A DNA stretch of 64,000 nt, taken from assembly GCA_016710435.1 (NCBI GenBank), contig JADJVV010000001.1, positions 1,510,501-1,574,500 on the forward strand. Direction: 5' to 3'. A program made the position numbers and the translations under genes. Position 1 is the stretch's first letter. Every line of letters begins with the position of its first letter. Of this stretch, positions 1-9,300 are shown in pieces. Below the pieces are notes generated by a model. That model saw only the letters and a program-made list of their open reading frames with translations. It did not search any database and had not been told where the DNA came from. This stretch comes from Hyphomicrobiales bacterium (lineage in GTDB: Bacteria > Pseudomonadota > Alphaproteobacteria > Rhizobiales > Aestuariivirgaceae).

Positions 1-1413
1 GGTCGACAGCTCTGGAGTCACCCGGCGTTCGCTGATATCGAAGGTGATCTTTGCTCCGCCGCGTCCGTAAGCACGTGCGGCTTCACCTTGCTCCTGAGAT
101 TTGTTTTCATCGCGCCCTGTCGTTCTCTGGGTGGCAACGGCGGCCGAGAAGCAATCCACCAGATCGGCCCCGCCGCTCACAAGAATTTCGCCGCCGGTCA
201 AGGCAGCCAAATGGCCGATGTTGGCTTCGAGGCTGTCCTCGCCCACGAGCAGCACGGATATGCGCCTGCCCTTTCTCGCGAGGCCTTGAACATCCAGGGC
301 GTGGCTCTTGCCATCGGTAATGACCAGAATGTCCTGAACGGTAGACTGTTGAAGGGTGGAGGAGATTGCCAGGCCGATTTCTGTGCCACCAGCCGGACCA
401 GAAAGGCGGTGAACGAGGTTCTCCAGGCGTTTCCCGGGAGATCGGGGGAGGATGACATCGATCAGGCCCTTGCCTTCGGTCGTAGACCCAACCAGCTTTG
501 AGGTATGATCGAATTCCCAGAGTTCGATGATGTCTTTGTGTTCAAGTCTCTTCGAAAGGGCCAACAATGCTGCCTTCACCTCGGCATGCTTGGTGCGCGC
601 ACCTGCAGCAGCGCGGACAGCCTCATTCATCGACCCGGAATGGTCCACCAGCACGGCAAGGTTCAGCCCTTCTTCACTCTTCAAATGGGGCTGGATCCGC
701 ATGGAAATCCGGTCGCCTCTTGCAGTCACCCCCGTGAGCGGGCGAGGCAGCCATTCACCCACGACAAGATCAATCGGGCGGTTCAATGGAACCGTTGCTT
801 GGCCGTTCGAAAGTGTGCCTTCCACCAGTCTGACTGAGGCGTCCGGGGACTTCACCGTCACTTTGCCCATCTGGCTCTTTCCACCTGTGATGAGGTCGTC
901 GACGTCGGCAAGCGGCGAACGGCCATAGACATCGCCGACGGTCAGTGGAATGCACAGGTGGCCTTCCCCCTTGATGACGGTGAGGGTGATGGCCCAGATG
1001 CAGGTCACCTCGATCGTGGCGCCGGGCGGAATGTGGGCCACGGACAGCATGTGGATTCCGCGCAGCACCTCTTCGTGAAGGACGGCGGTCTTGCCGCGAT
1101 CAATCGCATCCTCGTATGTCGCACGGGCCGCCCCTTTCTTTGTGGCCTTGGCGACGAGAGATCGCTCGCCTACCTTAGCCCGCAGTTCAAAAACCGTGGC
1201 ATGGACGGGAACGGGGAAGGTGATCATGGCTTCGATGCTTTGGTCTTCGGCATTCCGGAACACCCGGCGGTTGGTGACGACTGCGAGACCCGCTTCGATG
1301 TTGACGTCGTGATCGCAACTGATCAGCGGGACCGGGTGTTCAGATCGCCCCGCTCCCTTGCTGGTGAGGAACACGTGGAGAGGATTGCGTGATGTCTGCG
1401 TGGCGAGGTTCAT
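1..1413 (-). CDS. VIT/VWA-domain protein, truncated at the window edge
   Basis: The frame is open from an ATG at 1413 to the window edge, so 471 codons are visible and the C-terminus is missing. Residues about 15-150 resemble a VIT (inter-alpha-trypsin inhibitor) domain. A von Willebrand A domain starts near residue 250 with the metal-binding MIDAS motif DHSGS at 257-261. No signal peptide or membrane segment precedes the VIT domain, so a cytoplasmic role is likely. The start overlaps the end of the MerR-type gene, which implies co-transcription. VIT/VWA proteins in bacteria are usually metal-dependent scaffolds; the substrate or partner cannot be told from sequence. Confidence 0.8.
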   Translation of the reverse strand, partial: MNLATQTSRNPLHVFLTSKGAGRSEHPVPLISCDHDVNIEAGLAVVTNRRVFRNAEDQSIEAMITFPVPVHATVFELRAKVGERSLVAKATKKGAARATYEDAIDRGKTAVLHEEVLRGIHMLSVAHIPPGATIEVTCIWAITLTVIKGEGHLCIPLTVGDVYGRSPLADVDDLITGGKSQMGKVTVKSPDASVRLVEGTLSNGQATVPLNRPIDLVVGEWLPRPLTGVTARGDRISMRIQPHLKSEEGLNLAVLVDHSGSMNEAVRAAAGARTKHAEVKAALLALSKRLEHKDIIELWEFDHTSKLVGSTTEGKGLIDVILPRSPGKRLENLVHRLSGPAGGTEIGLAISSTLQQSTVQDILVITDGKSHALDVQGLARKGRRISVLLVGEDSLEANIGHLAALTGGEILVSGGADLVDCFSAAVATQRTTGRDENKSQEQGEAARAYGRGGAKITFDISERRVTPELST

Positions 1414-1415
1414 CT

Positions 1416-1757
1416 TCACGTCCTTTTCAATATGTCGGTGAGGAGGGTATCGATGCTGCGAACAATTGGTTGGGGATCATGGCCGCTGCCCAGAAGGGCG
1501 GGATCAACCGTCAAGGTCACTCCGGGAGCGACCGGGAATGGCGCTCCTTCCTTTGCATCGAGCATCAGTTTGATGGCGGCGGGAGGGAAGCCAAGATCGC
1601 GGAGCCGGGTATAGCGCTGGATTGCTTCAACGTGGTCGTCCCCATAGTCGGCATTTGAGCGTCCTCCCCTTGGTGACGGAACAAAGCCTTCGGAGATGAG
1701 GTAACGGACCTGCCGTTCGGTGGTCCCCGTCGCGTCTATGAGGTCCCTCAACTTCAT
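1416..1757 (-). CDS. MerR-family transcriptional regulator
   Basis: A protein of 113 residues with a MerR-type winged helix at the N-terminus (MKLRDLIDATGTTERQVRYL, then an RSNADYGDDHVEAI wing). There is no obvious C-terminal metal-binding cysteine set. I chose the ATG at 1757 because AAGGAG lies just upstream (1763-1768); an ATG at 1775 would add six residues but lies inside the palindromic operator. It overlaps the VIT/VWA gene and probably regulates that operon and itself. The effector is unknown. Confidence 0.82.
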   Translation of the reverse strand: MKLRDLIDATGTTERQVRYLISEGFVPSPRGGRSNADYGDDHVEAIQRYTRLRDLGFPPAAIKLMLDAKEGAPFPVAPGVTLTVDPALLGSGHDPQPIVRSIDTLLTDILKRT

Positions 1758-1765
1758 GAATTCTC

Positions 1766-1790
1766 CTTTCGACAATCAATATGTCGAAAG
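1766..1790. promoter_or_regulatory. Palindromic operator upstream of the MerR gene
   Basis: A perfect 9-bp inverted repeat, CTTTCGACA (1766-1774) and TGTCGAAAG (1782-1790) with 7 nt between, sits just upstream of the MerR gene. A third half-site TGTCGAAAG lies at 1826-1834, 44 bp further upstream. On the minus strand TTGCAT and TATTGA are separated by 20 bp, the long spacing usual for MerR-controlled promoters. Autoregulation is inferred. Confidence 0.6.
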
Positions 1791-2229
1791 ATTCTCCCCA
1801 GATGCAAGAACTTTTACAAATTTCTTGTCGAAAGCCAGAGCGCTCGCCGGAATCGGTTTGGTTACACCGCGAGCGAGAAAGGATTGGCCCGATGCCAAGT
1901 CAGGCGGGCGCGTTTGTCGTTCAGCGGAATTGGAAATTGCCAGCGTAACGCGGCACGGGCTTCTTCGCTCAGAGGCGCGAAAGGGCACAAGGCAATAAGA
2001 TTGGTAGACCGACCAAGATGAATGAAGCGGTTAAGACTTCTGTCAACTTGCTTCGCGATGGCGGAATGCTGCCTCGGCTTCTGTTGAAAAGAGTAGAACC
2101 GTGAGTATCGGTTTCTCTACAACAGGCGACAATGATTTTGTAAAGCTTTTAAAAAGAGAACAATAAGCGAACAAAACAGACGAGTTGGCTTTGTTAGGGT
2201 TTCACAATCTTGATTTATATGAATGAATT
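1791..2229. other. Intergenic stretch with one hairpin, no supported gene
   Basis: About 440 bases without a credible gene; short open frames here lack coding character. A hairpin spans 2081-2125: arms CTGTT/AACAG, GTAGA/TCTAC and ACCG/CGGT. It has no clear T tract. The last 100 bases before the tRNA fragment are AT-rich. This looks like host sequence downstream of the tRNA integration target. Confidence 0.5.
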
Positions 2230-2274
2230 TGGCGCACCCGACAGGATTCGAACCTGTGACCTCTGCCTTCGGAG
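2230..2274 (-). other. tRNA-Arg(CCG) 3' fragment: ICE attachment site
   Basis: Read on the minus strand the segment gives a tRNA 3' half: anticodon loop CTCCGAA with anticodon CCG, stem GGCAG, variable loop AGGTC, T-arm ACAGG/CCTGT around TTCGAAT, acceptor strand CGGGTGC, discriminator G and CCA (2230-2232). The 5' half is absent: after 2274 the bases do not complete the anticodon stem. The integrase gene begins 177 bp away. This is the usual signature of an att site left when an element inserts in a tRNA 3' end. Given the orientation, the intact tRNA should lie at the far right end of the element, beyond 64000. Confidence 0.85.
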
Positions 2275-2322
2275 CAATTTAGCCCATGCATCCGAAAAAT
2301 GCGATAGGGCCCGCTATGGTAC

Positions 2323-2353
2323 GATAAACATCTGAAACTACTAGATGTTTATC
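2323..2353. promoter_or_regulatory. Perfect 11-bp inverted repeat between att and integrase gene
   Basis: GATAAACATCT (2323-2333) and AGATGTTTATC (2343-2353) are perfect inverted repeats with a 9-nt spacer, 50 bp inside the attachment site and 98 bp before the integrase start. Possible roles are an arm-type site for integrase or an excision factor, or an operator for the integrase promoter. It has no T tract to suggest termination. Confidence 0.5.
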
Positions 2354-2450
2354 AAATCCACGCCGAAACCATATCCGCAATTTCGCTGCGATTTCCTCTT
2401 GGCTGCTTCCGTGGTGCTTCCGCGGAAGCAGCCCGATAGCGAAGGATGGG

Positions 2451-3797
2451 ATGATGGTGAAGCTCACAAAACGGACCGTGGATGCCGCGAAGGCCGAAGC
2501 GAAAGACTATTTCCTTTGGGACGATGAACTGCCCGGTTTCGGACTCCGCGTCTTCGCGTCTGGCAAGCGCAGCTATCTCGTCCAATACCGCGCCGGACGT
2601 CGGTCTAGGCGCTACACTATCGGCCTACATGGCATCTGGACGCCCGAAACCGCGCGTCAGGAAGCCAAAGTTCAGCTCGGCCGTATCGCGGCTGGCGACA
2701 ACCCCGCCGAGGAACGCCAGCTCGACCACAAAGCCATCACAATCAAAGAGCTTTGCGCTCTCTACGTTGCGGACCTGAATGCGGGTCTCATCCTAGGCAA
2801 GGGCGGGCGCCCAAAAAAGTCGACCACGATTGTCACAGATACCGGCCGCATCGAGCGCCATATCATTCCCCTAGTTGGCTCTTGGCGCGTCAAGGATCTG
2901 ACCAAAGCCGACGTGAACAAGCTCATGAAGGACATCATTGCGGGTAAGACGCGAGTGTCAGTCAAAACGAAAAAGTTGCGCGGTAGGGCCATCGTTCGAG
3001 GTGGACCTGGTACGGCGACGCGCACCATCGGGCTGCTCGGCGGCATCCTTACCTATGCTATCGACGCAGGAATCATCGACAGCAATCCCACACACGGATT
3101 GAAGAAGCCAAAGTATGCCGTCCGGACCCGCCGCCTTACCGAGGCGGAATATCGCACGCTCGGCAACATGCTGCGGGAAGCGGCGAAGACCGAGAAATAC
3201 GCCATGACGGTCGAGATCATTCGCCTGATCGCGCTCACCGGTTGCCGCCGCAGCGAGATCATCGGCTTGAAGTGGGGAGAGGTTGACCTCAGTTCCAGTT
3301 GTCTTCGTCTCATCGATAGCAAGGAAGGCGATTCTGTCCGTCCAATAGGCTTGCCCGTGGTGGAGTGTCTGGAGGAACGACGAAAAGAGGAAGGCGAAGG
3401 CTACGTGTTTCCAGGCGAGCGGAATGGCGCGGCGTTCGGAAGCTTTCCGAACCATTGGGAACAGATTTTCAGAAAGTCGCCACTTGCCGATGTGACGCCA
3501 CACGTCCTGCGGCACAGCTTTGCCAGCATTTCGAACGATCTTGGATTTACCGAAATCACTATTGCCGCGCTCATCGGCCATTCTAAAGGCACGATGACGA
3601 GCAGTTATATTCATACGCTCGACACGGCGCTCATCATGGCCGCAGACACCATCGCCGGTTACATCCAAGGACTACTCGACGGTGTAGAATTCAAGCAGAC
3701 TGCTTACGCCTTGGACCTCAATTCCAGGCAAGCGGCGTTGAAGCAGTTCCTCGCGCGGGCGGTCGACGGAAATAACGATGAGCGCATTTCAGCATGA
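2451..3797 (+). CDS. int: Tyrosine site-specific integrase
   Basis: A 448-residue tyrosine recombinase. The N-terminus (about residues 1-90) is the DUF4102/arm-binding domain, with LTKRTVDAAKAEAKDYFLWD. Catalytic residues are visible: R266 in TGCRRSE, H351 and R354 in HVLRHS, H377 in IGHS and the nucleophile Y386 in SSYIH. It would integrate and excise the ICE at tRNA-Arg(CCG). Two ATGs (2451 and 2454) are adjacent; the first is used. Its position next to the tRNA fragment, reading into the element, is typical. Confidence 0.95.
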   Translation: MMVKLTKRTVDAAKAEAKDYFLWDDELPGFGLRVFASGKRSYLVQYRAGRRSRRYTIGLHGIWTPETARQEAKVQLGRIAAGDNPAEERQLDHKAITIKELCALYVADLNAGLILGKGGRPKKSTTIVTDTGRIERHIIPLVGSWRVKDLTKADVNKLMKDIIAGKTRVSVKTKKLRGRAIVRGGPGTATRTIGLLGGILTYAIDAGIIDSNPTHGLKKPKYAVRTRRLTEAEYRTLGNMLREAAKTEKYAMTVEIIRLIALTGCRRSEIIGLKWGEVDLSSSCLRLIDSKEGDSVRPIGLPVVECLEERRKEEGEGYVFPGERNGAAFGSFPNHWEQIFRKSPLADVTPHVLRHSFASISNDLGFTEITIAALIGHSKGTMTSSYIHTLDTALIMAADTIAGYIQGLLDGVEFKQTAYALDLNSRQAALKQFLARAVDGNNDERISA

Positions 3798-3880
3798 AAT
3801 TTATCGATTATCGGGATGAGTAGCAAATAACCTCAGAATTCTGGGTAAATTCCGAAGTTATTTCCTCCACATCGTCAACT

Positions 3881-4330
3881 TCAGCTTCCGGTAAGCCAGC
3901 GTACTAAGCGACCCAAAATGCCTTCTGGTGCTTTGGTGGGGCGCTCTTCTTCAAGGGATGTGGCAGTTGGTGCATCTGGCTTGGTCACGCCATAGAAGCG
4001 CGCTTTGGCCGCACGATCCCGGTGGCGTTCGTCTTCGATTTGCTTGTCAGTCCATGGCCCGGCCTCAATCACCCGCCCTTGCTTGATCACATAGTGGGAG
4101 CGGCAAGCGAGCGTCCAATTTCCGATGGACGGATTGAGCGACACAGTTTCGCCGTCAAACGTCATATTCCAATCGGTCGGCGTGAAGGGTGTCACCACCT
4201 CCTCGCCGCACCCGCAACAGCATCCGTGGGCGGCCGTGCCATATTCCATCGAAATATAGAGCACGCCGGGTTCAAGCTTATCTGGAATGTGTTGCACGAA
4301 CCGATGTGCGAGATGGCTATGCCGCATCAT
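3881..4330 (-). CDS. DUF6527-like Cys-rich protein of the Ub-like operon
   Basis: The product has 149 residues. A Cys-rich patch near residues 35-45 (GCCCGCGEE) and a later ACRSHYV segment look like a small zinc-binding site; the N-terminus is rich in His. The C-terminal third is basic and low in complexity. The ATG overlaps the stop of the E1-like gene by 4 bp, so translation is probably coupled. Proteins of this kind (DUF6527) are recurrent partners of bacterial multi-ubiquitin/ThiF genes; whether it acts as a ligase-like, protease-like or substrate-binding component cannot be read from sequence. It is the last gene of the operon. Confidence 0.7.
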   Translation of the reverse strand: MMRHSHLAHRFVQHIPDKLEPGVLYISMEYGTAAHGCCCGCGEEVVTPFTPTDWNMTFDGETVSLNPSIGNWTLACRSHYVIKQGRVIEAGPWTDKQIEDERHRDRAAKARFYGVTKPDAPTATSLEEERPTKAPEGILGRLVRWLTGS

Positions 4331-5502
4331 GGGAGGTCACCATTGAGCAGCATATTGCCGTCAGTCGTATAGGTGCAGTGATGCTCCCGTTCCAGGTCGC
4401 GGTAGAATCCGCGCAGCTTCTTCCACTTGATCACAGCCAACACGGCATTGAGTGCATTCAAGTCGGCAACCTGAATGTTCGACGCATAAATATCCTTCTC
4501 GCCGCCGCCAGCGAAGGAAATGCGGCCCTGATGAACGTGATCACGCTTTTCCGGCGTGCTGGTGGTGACTCGTAGAATGCCACCCAACGAACCTTCATCC
4601 AGTTCCAGGCCCATACCCACGTCCACAAAGGGCACGCCCAAGGCCTCCAGCTTTTCGACGACCAAGCGCTTCTCGTCACCTGCGTCCATGCTGAGGAAGG
4701 CAAAAGTGATCCCATCCAGTAAATGTAAATTATCGGCAGACAGCGCCTCAGCATAGGCGACAACGCCACGGCGCATCCGGGAATAGATGCCCTTCAGGTA
4801 ATCGACCTTTTTTGGGGCTTCCCGGAGTTCCTCGATACCAGGCGCGCCAGGGGCTCTGAATGCGTTGTGTTGCAGGAATTCGTCGCCGTCGATTAGCCGA
4901 ATCTCACGAGCCGGTGTCTTAGCGACAAAATCCAGAATGTACGAACCTGTGCCGCCGAGGCCGATAATCGCTACAATCTCGTGCTCCAGCTTTTCTGTCA
5001 GAGCGCCGATGCCCGCGCGATCTGATGCTGTCTCCGTGTAGTTAAAGACACTTTCCTCCTCCGCCTCTGGCGTTCTGAAAGTTCGCGGCGACAACCCGGG
5101 CTTCAGAACCTCAGCCGGCCCCGACAAGATTGCCGCGTAGGTGGTCATCTTGTGAAAATAATCCGTGTACCCGCCTTCTGGCTTGCTCGAAAACGAGTGC
5201 TTCGCCTTCAGACCATGCCCGAGGTTGAAGTCGCCAGTCTGGTGCGAAATCTGCTGGATGGGCGTCCCATCGGCACGGCAGGGAAAGTCACCGTCAAAAT
5301 GCATCACATGGGTATCGGGCGTGCGGGTTTCATCTCCAGCCATTGTTAGGCTGGAGATGAGAGTCCCGGTTCGCACTTCCCGTTGAGCATTGACGTAAGG
5401 CACCTCGCGCATCACGAGGAACCCGCCCCGGATCTGCACGAAGTAGCCCTCGTCACGAAGACGCTTGAGGTCGGCGTTACGACTGAACGGTGCGGGTGAC
5501 AT
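4327..5502 (-). CDS. E1-like ThiF-family activating enzyme with N-terminal DUF6791-like domain
   Basis: The product has 391 residues. The N-terminal 160 residues form a domain like DUF6791, with a conserved-looking HFDGDFPCRADGTPI stretch and FSSKPEGGYTDYFHKMTTY. The C-terminal half is a ThiF/E1 adenylation domain: nucleotide loop GLGGTGS at 181-187, then RLIDGDEF, an HNAFR segment in the usual N-R position, and a downstream DVGMGLEL strand. There are only two cysteines, C75 and C376, so the usual E1 catalytic cysteine of the crossover loop is absent. The predicted role is ATP-dependent activation of the Ub-like protein encoded upstream. It overlaps that gene by 26 bp and the DUF6527 gene by 4 bp. 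Confidence 0.8.
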   Translation of the reverse strand: MSPAPFSRNADLKRLRDEGYFVQIRGGFLVMREVPYVNAQREVRTGTLISSLTMAGDETRTPDTHVMHFDGDFPCRADGTPIQQISHQTGDFNLGHGLKAKHSFSSKPEGGYTDYFHKMTTYAAILSGPAEVLKPGLSPRTFRTPEAEEESVFNYTETASDRAGIGALTEKLEHEIVAIIGLGGTGSYILDFVAKTPAREIRLIDGDEFLQHNAFRAPGAPGIEELREAPKKVDYLKGIYSRMRRGVVAYAEALSADNLHLLDGITFAFLSMDAGDEKRLVVEKLEALGVPFVDVGMGLELDEGSLGGILRVTTSTPEKRDHVHQGRISFAGGGEKDIYASNIQVADLNALNAVLAVIKWKKLRGFYRDLEREHHCTYTTDGNMLLNGDLP

Positions 5503-6232
5503 TGAACACGGTTCCCTTCTTTTTCACTTCAACACTGCCCCCGGCACCAAGTTCGCCGGCGTGCGGTGTCGAGGCGGCGTGGCGGTAAGTCATCGAAAAA
5601 ACGACGTTGGTTTCGTGTGGACCGGGAAAGGCCAACTGAACGACCTGCTCAAACGTAACCTGCTTCTGGTCGACTTCGCGGGGTCGCGAATTGACGATGA
5701 TCTCGAACGTCTTGGGAGGCCGGGGTGCGGTAATGAACCGTTCGACGCCAGGAGCGGTGAGGTCAATGACATCGGCGGGCTCGATCAGCAGATCTTCGCC
5801 CCCACGCACCTCCAGGAAGACCGCTTCATCGTCGCCGATATTCGCCAGCGCATAGAGAGTGGCACCACGGATCGCCGGCTTGCCCCACGCGAGCTGATGA
5901 TCGTTCAGCGTCAGTTTGAAGTCGCGGTCGGTCTGGAAGGCGACGAACCGTTCGGCACCCCGCTCGCGCAGATCAAACGGCTCATCAAGCCGGACATCCT
6001 CGAAATCGCCGGACGGCAGGATGGCAAAAAGACTGTAGCCATCATGCGGATCGCGCCCGGCGGCAGTCAAAATCTGACGGCCCAGCGGCACGGGGTCGGC
6101 AACATCGAGGTCGCGGAAGTTGAGGTCGTCCTGTGCGAAGCGGATGCGATAGCCCCGCGCCGGGCGCAGCGCCCGGCCTTCGCGCAGGGCCTCGCCCAGA
6201 TCGTCAAAATCGAGAGGTTCTTCGGTATTCAT
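5477..6232 (-). CDS. Poly-ubiquitin-like (multiubiquitin) protein
   Basis: The product has 251 residues. After an acidic N-terminus of about 25 residues, three beta-grasp-like units of about 70-75 residues follow, beginning near RGYRIRFAQDD, DFKLTLNDHQL and KTFEIIVNSRP. Each opens with a strand of the form h-x-h-x-h-N/D and contains an L-F/Y-A-h core, as in the Multi_ubiq family. The protein ends VFNVTRTVQS, with no terminal Gly-Gly, so conjugation would need trimming or a different chemistry. The start ATG at 6232 has its ribosome-binding site inside a strong hairpin. It lies between the helicase fusion gene and the E1-like gene, so it is the presumed modifier of this operon. Confidence 0.78.
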   Translation of the reverse strand: MNTEEPLDFDDLGEALREGRALRPARGYRIRFAQDDLNFRDLDVADPVPLGRQILTAAGRDPHDGYSLFAILPSGDFEDVRLDEPFDLRERGAERFVAFQTDRDFKLTLNDHQLAWGKPAIRGATLYALANIGDDEAVFLEVRGGEDLLIEPADVIDLTAPGVERFITAPRPPKTFEIIVNSRPREVDQKQVTFEQVVQLAFPGPHETNVVFSMTYRHAASTPHAGELGAGGSVEVKKKGTVFNVTRTVQS

Positions 6233-6241
6233 TGTCGTTAT

Positions 6242-6280
6242 TCCTTAGAGGTTGGACCGGCGGCGCCGGCCTCTAAGGGA
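6242..6280 (-). promoter_or_regulatory. Hairpin sequestering the Shine-Dalgarno of the poly-Ub gene
   Basis: A perfect 9-bp stem pairs 6243-6251 (CCTTAGAGG) with 6270-6278 (CCTCTAAGG). The loop holds a second GC-rich palindrome, CCGGCG/CGCCGG. On the minus strand the 3' arm reads CCTCTAAGGA; the AAGGA is the only good ribosome-binding site for the ATG at 6232, 9 nt away. The fold would hide it. There is no U tract, so translational control or RNA processing is more likely than termination. Confidence 0.7.
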
Positions 6281-6312
6281 TCAATCGGTGCGACAATGGC
6301 CGACCGGTAAGG

Positions 6313-9300
6313 TCAGCCGAAATTTTTTCTGAGAGTACCCGTCGGCGTTGGGCCGCATATGAAAAATGCCGGGCAACCCTGGCATGTCCGGGCCGAGGGG
6401 GCGGCCGGGAAATTACCAGCACGAATTCGCCCCAGAAATCCTGCGAGCTTCTCCTGCCGATTCTGAAGCTTCTTGGCCGTTAGATCGAGGGGGCGAATGG
6501 TCTGGTCGGATAGATGGACGAGTTCGACGCTGGCGCCGGGAAAAGCCCTTTGTGCCGCCAGGAGGAAGGCAGCAACGCCCACGTCATCCATTTCCGCGGT
6601 GCGAAAATGTCCTGTTTGAACCCGCCGAAGCGTGCGGCTGCCATCAGATCGCACCAGAACCTCATCTGGGCGCACGATAATTTCCTCGGCGCCAAACGCA
6701 ATGCTGAGAGCCGCAGGCGTCTCTGGCGTGAGGCCTTCGCGCGCCGCGAGGAAATACTGGATCATTGAGGTGGCGAACCCCTTATACTCCGAGACATAGC
6801 CGTGATCCGCCAGTCCATGCGCAGCAAACGCGTTGGCGATCTGCCCTTCCAAGTCGCTTGCTCCGCCGATGATGCGCGCGTCAGCAATCACCGCCTGGAA
6901 GACGGTTCTGACCGCTTCGTGCATCTGCATGAAGGCCGTTGCCGTCCGACGCCCGCCGACCTGGAGGATGTGAGTGTAAAAGAATCGTCTCGGACAGCGT
7001 TCGTAGAGCGCAATCTGCGCCCCGGTAAATCGAAGGGCACCGTCGACGACGAGCGTGATGTCACCGGCCTCAGGTGCGGGCGGCAAGGTTCTGGTTGGGT
7101 TGATCTTCGTTCGCGTCAGCCCCGATCCTAACCGGTCGAGGAAACTCGACAGCGGCCGGTTATGGCCATTTGATTTCTGGGTTGGCGCGTACAGAAACAG
7201 GCGGTCGCGGGCGCGAGACAGCGCGACATAGAACAAACATTCCTGTTCCTCGGCATGACCTGCGCGGAACACATCAAGCGCACGGCCCTGAGCTCCTTCG
7301 ACCATCCCATCTGGCGGCGGGCACGGCGGTGCTTGTGGCGTCCTGGGAATGGTGTCGCCATTGAGACCCGGCACATGCACGACGGGAAACTCAAGTCCCT
7401 TTGCCCCGTGAATGGTCATCAGCCGCACGGCATCGAGCCCCTGCGCGGCGGCAGGCAGTTGCCGCAGATCACGATCATCGCCTAACCGAACAAGTCGGCG
7501 CACCCGATCAAGGAGCCGAACAATGGGGAGCCCCTTACCGCCCGGCTGCACACGCAGGAAATTCATGAACTGCCAGATCGCGAGGCCACGGGTGCGCTCG
7601 GCGATGTCACTCGAACCACCGATGCGTGCTGCGATACGGGTTCGATCGAGCAACAACGTTGCCAACACCGTCCAGGGTGCGTCGCTCTGGTCGAAGCCAC
7701 GCATTGCAGCCGCAACAGCCCTCAATGCCGCGCCACCAGGCTCAGACAGGCCGGTGATCGCACCTAATTCGCCCAGCCACGCCCCCGGTATAGAGTCCGA
7801 CGCGCGCAGGTGACTAAATATCGCATCGACGTCAGAGATCGGCATCTCGAACTCCGACATGCACGCCGCACGAACCAATCCCATTGCTCGCCGATCGGTG
7901 AGAATTGTCAGCAACGACAAAAGCTCTTTGATTTCTGGCCGCTCAAAAAGACTGCCCAGAAAAAGAACCGGAACGCCAAGGCGTTCCAAATCCTGCCCAA
8001 GCTCTGAGAGCTTTTCATTTCCAGTGCACAGCACAGCCTGGTCACGATAGTTGTGCCCGGCCTGGCGCATTTCCTCGATTGCATCGGCAAGCGCCACCGT
8101 CTGCTGTGGCGATTGGTCGACCGTGCGGAGTTGAGGAGATGCCCCGCACCGGCCACGCTCTGATTCGAGGCCGCTATCTTGGTCTCCAGCCTTCATGCGA
8201 ATGGCGAAGGCTGAGAAGGCCTGCACCACTTCATCGACCGATCGATAATTACGCTTCAGGCGGCCACGCGCACCACCGGAAAAATCGGACGTTCCGAAGC
8301 GAGTCATGTTGAACGATGACGCACCCCGAAACCGATAAATCGACTGCTTGGCATCTCCGACCACCCAGAGATTGCGCCCATTGCTTCGCAGGGCCGTAAT
8401 CAGGCGGACGCTGCTACGGTTCACGTCCTGATATTCATCGACCAGAACATGGTCATATTGCGCCTGAAGATGCGTGCGGATCTCGAGATTCCCTTCGAGC
8501 AAACGCACGGGCATCGAGACAAGGTCGCCAAAATCGACACAATGCGCCTGCCGCTTTAATTCCTCATAGGCCGCGTAGACGCGGGCAACCTCCGCCGCCC
8601 GCTCCGCCGCCACGCGTTCGTCTGGCGTTGCGGCGCTCACAAGCATCGCTTCCGCCAGTTCGGCATAGCGTGCTTCGTTGACTACCTCGTCCTTGGCGCG
8701 GGAGATTGCCGCCAGCATGTCGGCGATGATCTGCGTCGGATCATAAAGGTTGCGATAATGGTTGAGGCCAAGACGCGGGAATTCGGCTTCAAGAAGCTCG
8801 ACCGCCTCGGTCCTATCCATCATCCGGGGATCTTTCGGCAGACCCAGTTCGATGTGAAACCGTCGGATGACATCGAGACCGAAAGCATGAAACGTGCCGA
8901 TCCACATCGCTGCGGCGGCAGCTTTGTGCCTGCGGCCGATCCGTTCCGCCATCTCACCAGCGGCCTTGTTGGAGAAAGTGAGGAGCAATATCCGTCGCGG
9001 ATCGACGCCTTCCGCCAGGAGCCCCTCGACACGGGCCGTCAGCGTCTGGGTCTTGCCGGTGCCGGGTCCTGCTTCAAGCAGAAATGCCTCGCCACGATGC
9101 GCGGCTGCGGTTGCCTGAAGCGGATTCAGGGGACGTTCGATGGTTTCAGCTTCGACCGCAGCCACTATTTCCGGCAGCAAGAGAGCATCGAAGAGTTGCT
9201 GGGCAACCAGATCGAACGGCGCCCCAAACCGCGCTGCAATCTCGGTCGCGGTCTGACCATCTTCAAGGTGAAGTTTGCGGACGAGTCCGCGCGGCAGAAG

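Noticed and set aside
505..1392. Several plus-strand frames in the first 1.4 kb
   Set aside because: The minus strand carries one continuous VIT/VWA reading frame with a MIDAS motif; the plus-strand frames are shadows.
2275..3797. Prophage instead of ICE next to the integrase
   Set aside because: No capsid, tail, terminase or lysis genes occur in 64 kb, while a full conjugation set is present.
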